Positions 1 through 6,478 of a DNA stretch of 32,783 bases are shown here, in pieces (position 1 is the stretch's first letter; every line of letters begins with the position of its first letter). Made by a program: the position numbers and the translations under genes. Where the stretch lies: the NCBI GenBank assembly GCA_022764085.1, contig JALERP010000003.1:1-32783 (forward strand), in the 5' to 3' direction. Source of the DNA: Prevotella sp. (lineage in GTDB: Bacteria; Bacteroidota; Bacteroidia; Bacteroidales; Bacteroidaceae). A model generated the notes under the pieces. The model was not told the DNA's origin, ran no database searches, and was given only the letters and a program-made list of their open reading frames with translations.

Positions 1-8
1 CAAAGGTA
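1..8 (-). promoter_or_regulatory. -7 promoter element for a gene left of the window
   Basis: Read on the minus strand these bases are TACCTTTG, a perfect match to the Bacteroidetes -7 consensus TAnnTTTG. They would drive a gene transcribed leftwards, out of the window. I do not see a good -33 TTTG at the usual distance, so the call rests on the -7 box alone. Confidence 0.45.
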
Positions 9-195
9 CAACTTTTTTGCGAGACTGCTGTGTACTACAATTAGTTTTTTCAGAATGCCATTGCTGATAAACAGTTAGTTAGCACTATGAATACCCCTAA
101 AAATAGTTGAAAATAATTTTAGGGTATCAAACTTGGGTTAAGACCGAAGTTTTCACATATTCATATCCATTATCCACTATTCGTCATAACAGTCT

Positions 196-221
196 TACAC
201 GCGCGTGCGCACGCGCATACA
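196..221. repeat. Alternating purine-pyrimidine palindrome (Z-DNA-prone)
   Basis: All 26 bases alternate pyrimidine and purine. The core at 201-216, GCGCGTGCGCACGCGC, is a perfect 16-nt palindrome. It is GC-rich and lies in AT-rich surroundings. Such tracts can form Z-DNA or a cruciform under negative supercoiling. No protein binding site is identified. Confidence 0.7.
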
Positions 222-240
222 ATAATTTTTTCATTTCTTA

Positions 241-330
241 TGCCACTTCTGCCACCACCTGCTATATATATCTATGTAACAGCGGTTTAGATGGTGGCAG
301 AAGAGGTGGCAGAAGTGACAGAAGAGAGGT
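241..330. repeat. GGTGGCAGAAG direct and inverted repeats
   Basis: The unit GGTGGCAGAAG occurs at 293-303 and again at 305-315 (12-nt period), followed by a degenerate copy around 316-325. The inverted form at 241-256 (TGCCACTTCTGCCACC) can pair with 305-320 with one mismatch in 16, leaving a 48-nt loop. The arrangement suggests an iteron-like protein-binding array or a structured RNA. Its role is unknown. Confidence 0.6.
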
Positions 331-519
331 CTATTTACTAAAAAAACGCATTTTCTTGGAGATTATAAGGTTATTTTCAGCTTCAAAGCCAGAAAATAGA
401 CCGTAAATTATATAGAATAAGTGGGATTTCTTTTGTTCATTTTGTCAAATCACCGAATAAATTAACCATAAATAACCGAAAAAGCTCGAAAAAATTTAGA
501 TGTTAGAAAATTCTTTTAT

Positions 520-527
520 TATCTTTG
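520..527 (+). promoter_or_regulatory. -7 promoter element, first of two upstream of rpn-like gene
   Basis: TATCTTTG matches the Bacteroidetes -7 box TAnnTTTG. The 16 bases at 516-531 (TTATTATCTTTGCACC) are repeated exactly at 764-779, the second promoter of the same gene. A transcript from here would carry the short frame at 604-675 before reaching the nuclease gene. Confidence 0.55.
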
Positions 528-603
528 CACCCGAAAACAGCGATAATATGTCAGAATATTAACAAATGAAATATGACAGGATATTAAAACGCAAAGTGCT
601 TAT

Positions 604-675
604 ATGGGAAAACAATACTTTACATTCCCTGATGCGGATAATATTGTAGAATTCAGAAAATTAGGATGGGATTAG
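604..675 (+). CDS. Possible 23-residue small ORF
   Basis: ATG to TAG, reading MGKQYFTFPDADNIVEFRKL and then GWD. It lies between two matching promoters and upstream of the nuclease gene, so it could be a leader peptide or the remnant of a longer gene. The composition is plausible for a protein, but there is no clear ribosome binding site and I recognise no family. A second short frame (566-649) overlaps it in another register. Treat this as speculative. Confidence 0.2.
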   Translation: MGKQYFTFPDADNIVEFRKLGWD

Positions 676-767
676 TTTTTAAGGTGGGATTAAGTAAGAG
701 ATGAACACTAATTGTATAAAAAACATTAAATATCTTCCATTTGCTTCTTTATTGCAACAAGAATTAT

Positions 768-775
768 TATCTTTG
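768..775 (+). promoter_or_regulatory. -7 promoter element of the rpn-like gene
   Basis: TATCTTTG fits TAnnTTTG. An upstream TTTG at 740-743 could act as the -33 box, although the 24-nt gap is longer than usual. Transcription would begin near 780. This excludes an in-frame ATG at 701 and supports translation from 800 or 803. Confidence 0.6.
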
Positions 776-799
776 CACCAAGCTAATGAATATACGACT

Positions 800-1738
800 A
801 TGATGATAAGTATTGCAAATCCGATTTATGACGCGGTTTTCAAATACCTCATGGAGGACAACCGCGTGGCCAAAACTGTACTTTCCGCCCTTCTTAAGAG
901 AGAGGTTGTAGAGGTAGAGATGCGTAAACATGAATACACCAACGGCACACGTGACAAGATTTCTATGTTCCGCATCGACTTCGGCGCCAAAGTCCGTCAG
1001 GATGATGGCAGTCTTAAACTTGTGCTGATAGAGCTTCAGAAGACTTGGCTTGAGACGGAAACATTGCGTTTCCGCCAATACCTCGGTACGCAATATGCCA
1101 ACCCCGACAACATCTTGAAGGATGTTAACCCGAACGGCTATGGCATACCTATGATAACCGTATATCTTCTTGGGCATCGTGTAGGCGAAATAGAGGAACC
1201 AGTTCTTTACGTCCGACACAAGTCATACGACTATGACGGTGTTGAGGTTACCAAAGGAATGCCCGACCCATTCGTTGAAAGTCTTGTGCATGACAGTATT
1301 ATCGTCCAGATACCTCTTCTTCATGGTCGTGTAAACAACCGACTCGTTGAGGTTCTAAGCGTATTCGACCAGACAAACAAGGACGGCAATAACCGCCAAG
1401 TATTAAATATAGACGCAGATACCTACCGTGGGGATGCGGAGATGGAGCATATCCTGCACCGCCTTCTTGTAGCTGCCTCCGATGCAAAATTGCGTCAGGA
1501 TATGAACGTAGAGGACGAGTATTTCTCTGCCATTGAAACACGTGATACAGCCATAATGAGGCGTGACCAAAGAATTGCTGAGCAGTCTGCACAGTTGGAA
1601 GAGCAGTCTGCACAGTTGGAAGAGCAACGCGCTGCCTTGATTGTTTCAGCTAAAGCTATGAAGAGGGCAGGAATACCTGTTGAACAAATTGCGGAAATGA
1701 CAAGGCTTTCTGTAGAAGAAATCTCTGGTATGGTATAA
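800..1738 (+). CDS. Rpn-family PD-(D/E)XK nuclease/putative transposase
   Basis: A 312-residue protein of the Rpn family (recombination-promoting PD-(D/E)XK nuclease, often annotated as putative transposase). The N-terminus beginning MISIANPIYDAVFKYLMEDN is typical of Bacteroidetes members. The candidate catalytic residues are D60 in FRID and E78/Q80 in IELQK, the D...ExQ variant of the PD-(D/E)XK core. The last ~60 residues are a coiled coil with two exact heptad repeats EQSAQLE (nucleotides 1580-1621). The protein ends in an IPVEQIAEMTRLSVEEI segment typical of the family tail. An in-frame ATG at 701 is rejected because the promoter lies inside that extension. Known members nick or cut DNA in recombination and some act in defence. 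The function here is inferred from family only. Confidence 0.85.
   Translation: MMISIANPIYDAVFKYLMEDNRVAKTVLSALLKREVVEVEMRKHEYTNGTRDKISMFRIDFGAKVRQDDGSLKLVLIELQKTWLETETLRFRQYLGTQYANPDNILKDVNPNGYGIPMITVYLLGHRVGEIEEPVLYVRHKSYDYDGVEVTKGMPDPFVESLVHDSIIVQIPLLHGRVNNRLVEVLSVFDQTNKDGNNRQVLNIDADTYRGDAEMEHILHRLLVAASDAKLRQDMNVEDEYFSAIETRDTAIMRRDQRIAEQSAQLEEQSAQLEEQRAALIVSAKAMKRAGIPVEQIAEMTRLSVEEISGMV
1580..1621 (+). repeat. 21-nt tandem repeat, two copies, encoding one heptad each
   Basis: Two identical 21-nt units (1580-1600 and 1601-1621) encode EQSAQLE twice, followed by a partial third copy (GAGCAA). Because 21 nt equals one coiled-coil heptad, gain or loss of a unit by slippage keeps the frame and changes tail length. 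Confidence 0.8.
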
Positions 1739-1938
1739 TATTATCTGTCAAGATACTCCATGTCTCTGGCTACAATACACTTTACATAGCACTCATAATT
1801 ATGTAAAACAGAACAAGTGAGCATACTTGATAGGATTGAATGAATGCATTCTCGTAATGAGCCAAATATATAATACCATAATGACAAAATTAAAGAAATA
1901 ATATCGTATATGGAGAGATACGTGAGATTATAAACAAG

Positions 1939-2676
1939 ATGATATACAGTGAATATGATGCCGAGACCCTGTTCTCGGTGGGACGCAGGTTTCTTAACGG
2001 CGACTGCGTGGAGAAAGACATTGCAAAGGCAAAGGCAATGCTTGGAATGGCTGCCGAAATGGGACATCCGCTTGCACGAAAGTTGATGGAGACAATTTCA
2101 GATGATGTCAAGGAGGAAACGGATGACATGACTGAATGGAACAAGATGAGGTCGGGGGAAATGTATGACTGGACTGACCCCGTGATTGACAGCAGTCTGA
2201 AACGCTCGCGCTTGGCATGCGAAAAGTTCAACAAGTCGGGCATCGACCACGACGACTATCGCCATGTGCTCGAGGAGATGATTCCAGATGTTCCAGAGTC
2301 AGTCACAATACTTCCGCCATTTCATTGCGACCATGGCAATGGAGTGCATCTGGGCGAGGGGGTATTTGTAAATTATAATGGTATGTTTCTCGATGCGGGC
2401 GACATAACCATAGGAGCGCATACGCTCATCGGTCCCAACTGCTCGCTCTACACTCCACAGCACCCAATCGACTATCTACAGAGGCGCAAGACGCTTGAGT
2501 CGGCTTTTCCCATCAAGATAGGTGAGGATTGTTGGCTTGGGGGCAACGTAACAGTCTGCCCCGGAGTCACCATAGGCGACCGAACAGTGATAGGGGCTGG
2601 CAGTGTGGTGAAGCACGACATTCCCTCCGACTGTATGGCAGCAGGCAATCCATGCAGGGTAATCAAGCGACTGTAA
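1939..2676 (+). CDS. Sugar O-acetyltransferase (Maa/LacA type) with N-terminal Sel1 repeat
   Basis: A 245-residue protein with two parts. Residues ~8-50 form one Sel1-like repeat (AETLFSVGRRFLNGD...AKAKAMLGMAAEMGHPLA). Residues 64-245 are a complete maltose/galactoside O-acetyltransferase: the Maa N-terminal segment (MTEWNKMRSGEMYDWTDP), then left-handed beta-helix hexapeptide repeats (GDITIGAHTLIGPNCSLYT, GNVTVCPGVTIGDRTVIGAG). The expected catalytic His is H175 in TPQHPID. The family transfers acetyl from acetyl-CoA to sugar hydroxyls. The stand-alone enzyme is ~183 residues, so the Sel1 part is an extra domain. Met64 is preceded by AAGGAGG (2110-2116), so a short form could also be made. 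The gene lies 30 nt before the SprT-like gene. No clear -7 box is seen upstream. Confidence 0.85.
   Translation: MIYSEYDAETLFSVGRRFLNGDCVEKDIAKAKAMLGMAAEMGHPLARKLMETISDDVKEETDDMTEWNKMRSGEMYDWTDPVIDSSLKRSRLACEKFNKSGIDHDDYRHVLEEMIPDVPESVTILPPFHCDHGNGVHLGEGVFVNYNGMFLDAGDITIGAHTLIGPNCSLYTPQHPIDYLQRRKTLESAFPIKIGEDCWLGGNVTVCPGVTIGDRTVIGAGSVVKHDIPSDCMAAGNPCRVIKRL
2110..2130 (+). promoter_or_regulatory. Internal ribosome binding site and ATG for a short Maa form
   Basis: AAGGAGG at 2110-2116 is a textbook Shine-Dalgarno sequence, 11 nt before an in-frame ATG at 2128, where stand-alone Maa proteins begin. Strong SD sites are rare in this window, so it stands out. It could be chance, since the codons read KEE. 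Confidence 0.35.
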
Positions 2677-2706
2677 TCCTGTTATATATGTGAGAAAGAA
2701 TGATTG

Positions 2707-3390
2707 ATGAATGCTGATATTCCATTTATCGAAAAGAAATTTGAGGAGTTTAACAAGCTAATGTTTGCGGGAGAACTCCATAAACTTCCTATAGAGCAAA
2801 GCAATGCGAAAACATTTCTTGGGCAATGTGTATTCAAAATACGCAGGTTGACTAATGGAAAGACAGAAAAATACGATTTCCGCCTGCGCATAAACACACG
2901 CATTGACTTGCCAGAGCAAGAACTGGAAGATACAATCATCCATGAGATGATACAGTATTATATAGGTATTAATCAGTTGAACGATACATCTGCACATGGG
3001 CAGATATTCCGACAAATAATGGATGCCATTAATGTCAGGTATGGAAGACATATGACAATAACCCATAAAGTGACGAAGGAGCAACGTGAGCAGGCATACG
3101 ACAAGCGACAGCGTTGGCATGTAGTGGCTATTGTGGAATTCAAAAACGGTAAAACAGGAATAAAGGTGCTACCACGGATTGTGCCACGAATACTCAACTA
3201 CTATAACAAGATAGGAGCAATAAACAGCGTTTCTCAAATAAAACTCTATATGAGCAATGACATTTTCTTTAACCGTTTTCCAAATTCAGGAGCACTTAAC
3301 GTAACATACGTTGACAGAAAGGAACTGCAGGAACATCTGACAGATGATGAAAAGCTGCAATGCGATGGTAAAAAGATTATCAGAAGCTAA
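2707..3390 (+). CDS. SprT-like domain protein with altered zinc motif (HExxQ)
   Basis: A 227-residue protein whose N-terminal ~125 residues resemble the SprT-like zinc-metalloprotease fold: FEEFNKLMFAGEL, then LEDTIIHEMIQYYIGI and DTSAHGQIF. The family motif is HExxH followed by a third His in D-x-S-x-H-G. Here H79, E80 and H97 are present, but the second zinc ligand is Gln83 (codon CAG at 2953-2955), so peptidase activity is doubtful. Residues 125-227 form a second part (VEFKNGKTGIKVLPRIVPRI...) that I do not recognise. The upstream TTG at 2704 is less likely than ATG 2707. It may share a transcript with the acetyltransferase gene, 30 nt upstream. SprT/Spartan relatives act on DNA-protein crosslinks; any such role here is unproven. 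Confidence 0.75.
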   Translation: MNADIPFIEKKFEEFNKLMFAGELHKLPIEQSNAKTFLGQCVFKIRRLTNGKTEKYDFRLRINTRIDLPEQELEDTIIHEMIQYYIGINQLNDTSAHGQIFRQIMDAINVRYGRHMTITHKVTKEQREQAYDKRQRWHVVAIVEFKNGKTGIKVLPRIVPRILNYYNKIGAINSVSQIKLYMSNDIFFNRFPNSGALNVTYVDRKELQEHLTDDEKLQCDGKKIIRS

Positions 3391-3406
3391 ATAGGATTCT
3401 GCCCGG

Positions 3407-4045
3407 TCAGCCTTTTGGAGCTGTCGGGCAGATGTTATTGAATGGACATACTTTGCATTTTGGAGAGCGGGCGGTACAGACGTATCGACCGTGGAGCAGA
3501 ATCCAATGGTGGGCCAAACCAAGCTCATTGGGTGGTATGTACTTGCATAGCGTTTTCTCTACTTTCAGGGGGGTGTTGTCTGACTTCGGTACGAGTCCCA
3601 TACGATGGCTGACACGAAAGATATGCGTGTCAACAGGCATCGCATTCTCGCCAAATGCCACGGCAAGCATCACGTTGGCTGTCTTGCGGCCTACACCAGG
3701 AAGGGAGGTAAGTTCGTCAAGTGTGCGTGGAACTTCGCCGCCATACTTCTCCATCAACATACGCGCCATATCTATGAGATGCTGAGACTTGGCGTTGGGG
3801 TAGGAGACTGAGGAGACTAAAGCCAGCACTTCACCAAAGTCGGCTGAAGCAAGTTGAGAGGCATCAGGGAACCGCTCAAACAAGGCCGGGGTGACCTGGT
3901 TAACGCGCTTGTCGGTACACTGCGCGCTGAGCATCACCGCCACGAGCAGCTGAAACGTTGTGGTGTAGGTTAGTTCGGTGGTCACTTCAGGCATTTGCTG
4001 TCTGAAATGTGCAAGTATTCTGTTGTAATATTCTTGTTTCTTCAT
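3407..4045 (-). CDS. nth: Endonuclease III (DNA glycosylase/AP lyase)
   Basis: A 212-residue, full-length endonuclease III, which removes oxidised pyrimidines in base excision repair. Visible features are the helix-hairpin-helix LTSLPGVGRKTANV with catalytic Lys121, the catalytic Asp139 in VDTHIFR, and the C-terminal 4Fe-4S ligands C190, C197, C200 and C206 with the exact spacing C-x6-C-x2-C-x5-C. I take ATG at 4045. The longer frame begins at a TTG and would overlap the end of radA by 8 nt. The gene follows radA closely and both act in DNA repair, so they are probably co-transcribed. It converges on the SprT-like gene, and an imperfect inverted repeat (3399-3431) spans its 3' end. Confidence 0.95.
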   Translation of the reverse strand: MKKQEYYNRILAHFRQQMPEVTTELTYTTTFQLLVAVMLSAQCTDKRVNQVTPALFERFPDASQLASADFGEVLALVSSVSYPNAKSQHLIDMARMLMEKYGGEVPRTLDELTSLPGVGRKTANVMLAVAFGENAMPVDTHIFRVSHRMGLVPKSDNTPLKVEKTLCKYIPPNELGLAHHWILLHGRYVCTARSPKCKVCPFNNICPTAPKG

Positions 4046-4055
4046 ATTAATTAAC

Positions 4056-5462
4056 TTATCCAAAGAGAGCGCGTAGTGCCTCTTCCACTTTCTTTACAGG
4101 TATTATTTCGATGTTGTATTTCTTGCCATTTAGGGAGGAGAGATTGTACTTGGGGATGATGATATGTGAGAAACCAAGCTTCTCGGCTTCAGAGATACGT
4201 TGCTCGATGCGGTTGACCGGACGCACCTCGCCGCTAAGCCCCACCTCGCCCGCCATACACCATCCTGTCTCTATAGCAGTATCCACATTGCTTGACAATA
4301 CGGCTGCTATCACGCTGAGGTCCATCGCGAGGTCGGTGACGCGCAAGCCTCCGGCTATGTTAAGGAAGACATCCTTCTGCATCAGTTTGAAGCCCACACG
4401 CTTCTCAAGAACAGCAAGCAGCATATTGAGACGACGCTGGTCGAACCCCGTGGCAGTGCGTTGTGATGTGCCGTAGGCTGCCGACGAGACAAGAGCCTGG
4501 GTCTCAACAAGGAATGGGCGCACCCCCTCCACTGCCGACGAGATGGCTATGCCGCTAAGACCTTCATGGTCTTGGGTGAGAAGCAGTTCCGACGGGTTGC
4601 TCACCTGGCGCAGTCCAGTCTGCTGCATCTCGTATATACCAAGTTCCGAGGTCGAGCCAAAGCGGTTCTTTATGCTGCGCAATATGCGGTACATATAGTG
4701 CTGGTCGCCCTCAAACTGTATGACGGTATCAACGATATGCTCAAGTATCTTGGGGCCGGCGAGTGTACCTTCCTTATTGATATGTCCTATCAGAATCACT
4801 GGCACGCCACTTGTCTTGGCGAAGCGAAGCAGGGCGGAGGCACACTCCCTTACTTGCGTTACACTGCCCGGACTGGTCTCCACATCCTCGGTGGAGATTG
4901 TCTGAATTGAGTCGATTACCACGAGATGGGGATTCACCTTCTTGATATGTTCAAAGATGATCTCCAATGATGTCTCACAAAGGATGTGCACGTTATCGGA
5001 GTCGGTGTGCGGAATGCGCTTGGCGCGCATCTTGAGCTGGTGTGCGCTCTCCTCGCCGCTGACATAGAGGATGCTCCTTTCGGGCATCTGCAGTATGGTC
5101 TGCAATGTGAGAGTACTCTTGCCAATACCAGGCTCGCCACCAAGGAGTACGATGGAGCCGGGCACAAGTCCGCCGCCAAGCACGCGGTTAAGCTCACTGT
5201 CGTGCATGTCAATGCGCGGTTCTTCATCAGTGCTAATCTCCCGCAGCAACAAGGGGCGCGACTTACTCCTCAACAACTTGCCCGCAGTTGATGCTAACGA
5301 AGATGCTGATGCCGCACTCTTGGCAATGGACGACACTGATTCTGCCGCCACCCTGATTTCCTTGAACGTATTCCACTTGCCGCAACTTGGGCATTTTCCC
5401 ACCCATTTCTGTGACTCCTGGCCACATTCGCTACATACGTAAACTAACTTGTCTTTTGCCAT
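4056..5462 (-). CDS. radA: DNA repair protein RadA
   Basis: A 468-residue RadA, a RecA-like motor that drives branch migration in recombinational repair. In order: a zinc finger with C10, C13, C24 and C27 (YVCSECG...CPSCGKW), a RecA-type ATPase with Walker A GEPGIGKST (109-117), the RadA signature KNRFG (265-269), and a C-terminal Lon-protease-like domain. The length is normal and no residue looks damaged. It is the first gene of a probable radA-nth operon. Its -7 box (5477-5470) ends only 7 nt before the ATG, so the transcript should have a leader of a few bases or none. Confidence 0.97.
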   Translation of the reverse strand: MAKDKLVYVCSECGQESQKWVGKCPSCGKWNTFKEIRVAAESVSSIAKSAASASSLASTAGKLLRSKSRPLLLREISTDEEPRIDMHDSELNRVLGGGLVPGSIVLLGGEPGIGKSTLTLQTILQMPERSILYVSGEESAHQLKMRAKRIPHTDSDNVHILCETSLEIIFEHIKKVNPHLVVIDSIQTISTEDVETSPGSVTQVRECASALLRFAKTSGVPVILIGHINKEGTLAGPKILEHIVDTVIQFEGDQHYMYRILRSIKNRFGSTSELGIYEMQQTGLRQVSNPSELLLTQDHEGLSGIAISSAVEGVRPFLVETQALVSSAAYGTSQRTATGFDQRRLNMLLAVLEKRVGFKLMQKDVFLNIAGGLRVTDLAMDLSVIAAVLSSNVDTAIETGWCMAGEVGLSGEVRPVNRIEQRISEAEKLGFSHIIIPKYNLSSLNGKKYNIEIIPVKKVEEALRALFG

Positions 5463-5469
5463 ATTGCCA

Positions 5470-5500
5470 CAAAATTACTGTTTTTTTTTGATATTACAAA
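5470..5500 (-). promoter_or_regulatory. radA promoter (-33 and -7)
   Basis: On the minus strand there is TTTG at 5500-5497, a 19-nt spacer and TAATTTTG at 5477-5470, an exact Bacteroidetes promoter layout. It interleaves with the divergent promoter of the 5550 gene, whose -33 box sits inside this spacer. Confidence 0.8.
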
Positions 5501-5517
5501 ATTTATTTGTACTTTTG
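5487..5517 (+). promoter_or_regulatory. Promoter of the substrate-binding lipoprotein gene
   Basis: TTTG at 5487-5490, a 19-nt spacer and TACTTTTG at 5510-5517, about 32 nt before the ATG. It overlaps the radA promoter head-on, so the two probably cannot be occupied at once. Confidence 0.8.
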
Positions 5518-5549
5518 CAACCATAATTCATAAAAAACATATTAAAACG

Positions 5550-6476
5550 ATGAGAAAACTGACTTATTTGGCGGTGATTCTTGCCGGAATGACACTTGTA
5601 GTATCGTGCGGGAACTCCTATCAGGAACAGAAAAGACTGTCGCGCATGGAGAAGATAAAACTCGCCAAGGAAGACTCCGCTGCCCTTAAGATAGCGGTGA
5701 TGCCAACTCTCGACTGCCTGCCCCTATTCGTGGCAAGGCAGTACAAATGGTTTTGCGACGGAAAGACCGACATCAGGCTTAAATACTACTCCTCGCAGAT
5801 AGACTGCGACACAGCCATATTGAACGGCAGGGTGGAGGGCGCAGTCTCTGATCTTGTCAGGGTGGCAAGGATGAACATACTCGGAACCAAAATAAAGGCA
5901 CAAATTGCGACAGGTGCCTACTGGCAACTGCTCACCAACCGCAACTCGCGCATTAAGGAGCTGAAACAACTTGACGACAAGATGGTGGCGATGACGAGAT
6001 ACTCTGTTACCGACATGTTGGCTGACTTTGTGGTGGACAGTGCCAAACTGAAAAGGGAAAAGGTATTCAAGGTGCAGATTAACGATGTCAACGTGAGACT
6101 GAGAATGATGCTAAACAACGAAATGGACGCAATGCTCGTGACAGAACCGCAAGCCACTATGGCAAGTATGGCAAAACATAAGGTGCTGATTGATACACGA
6201 AAAATGGGTTGGAACATGGGCGTGATTGCATTCAGGGACAAACCTATGAAGGATGTGGACAGGAAGCACCAGTATGAGGCTTTTGTGAAAGCGTACAACC
6301 AGGCGTGCGACTCAATCAACAAGAACGGCATGGCACATTATGCCGACTTGCTGGAGAAATACTTCAAAGTAGATGCAAAAACCCTTAAAGCCCTGCCAAA
6401 GGCAAGGTTTGAACACGCAGTGGGTCCAAGACAGAAAGATATAGAAAAAGCGGACAAATACATTAAAAAGAATTGA
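5550..6476 (+). CDS. Lipoprotein, ABC-type substrate-binding protein-like
   Basis: A 308-residue predicted lipoprotein. It has a signal peptide with lipobox LVVSC (Cys20), then a domain resembling periplasmic type 2 substrate-binding proteins of the NMT1/SsuA kind: KIAVMPTLDCLPLFVARQ near the start, GRVEGAVSDLVR, and EMDAMLVTEPQATMA in the middle. Such proteins bind small ligands for ABC importers, but no permease or ATPase gene lies near. It ends 2 nt before a large TPR protein gene and is probably translated with it. The ligand is unknown. It could serve as a sensor or act with a transporter encoded elsewhere. Confidence 0.75.
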   Translation: MRKLTYLAVILAGMTLVVSCGNSYQEQKRLSRMEKIKLAKEDSAALKIAVMPTLDCLPLFVARQYKWFCDGKTDIRLKYYSSQIDCDTAILNGRVEGAVSDLVRVARMNILGTKIKAQIATGAYWQLLTNRNSRIKELKQLDDKMVAMTRYSVTDMLADFVVDSAKLKREKVFKVQINDVNVRLRMMLNNEMDAMLVTEPQATMASMAKHKVLIDTRKMGWNMGVIAFRDKPMKDVDRKHQYEAFVKAYNQACDSINKNGMAHYADLLEKYFKVDAKTLKALPKARFEHAVGPRQKDIEKADKYIKKN

Positions 6477-6478
6477 AA

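Larger units (their letters stand above)
9..519. other. Long intergenic region with repeats, no convincing gene
   Basis: About 500 bases with no gene I can support. A 99-codon open frame (107-406) runs through it, but its translation is low-complexity, has no family resemblance and crosses the repeats. The stretch holds a 26-nt alternating pyrimidine-purine tract (196-221) and an inverted/direct GGTGGCAGAAG repeat cluster (241-330), followed by AT-rich DNA up to the promoter at 520. It may be the scar of an old insertion or a regulatory or structured region; the sequence alone does not decide. Confidence 0.5.

Noticed and set aside
107..406. 99-codon open frame in the left intergenic region
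   Set aside because: It runs through the Z-DNA tract and the repeats, has an unnatural composition (Arg/Gly/Ser runs) and no promoter or family resemblance.
701..799. N-terminal extension of the Rpn-like protein
   Set aside because: The -7 box at 768-775 lies inside it and the family sequence begins at 800.
1863..1892. Two minus-strand -7-like boxes (TATATTTG, TAATTTTG) pointing toward the rpn gene
   Set aside because: AT-rich DNA gives such matches by chance; spacing to a -33 box is wrong and no minus-strand gene follows. An antisense RNA is possible but unsupported.
1741..2067. Minus-strand open frame of 108 codons
   Set aside because: It overlaps the start of the acetyltransferase gene and reads as a shadow frame (Cys/His/Leu-rich).
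3399..3432. Inverted repeat CTGCCCG...CGGGCAG as a terminator between the SprT-like gene and nth
   Set aside because: The stem is short, it overlaps the nth coding end and lacks a T run on either side. It may still help termination, but I would not call it.
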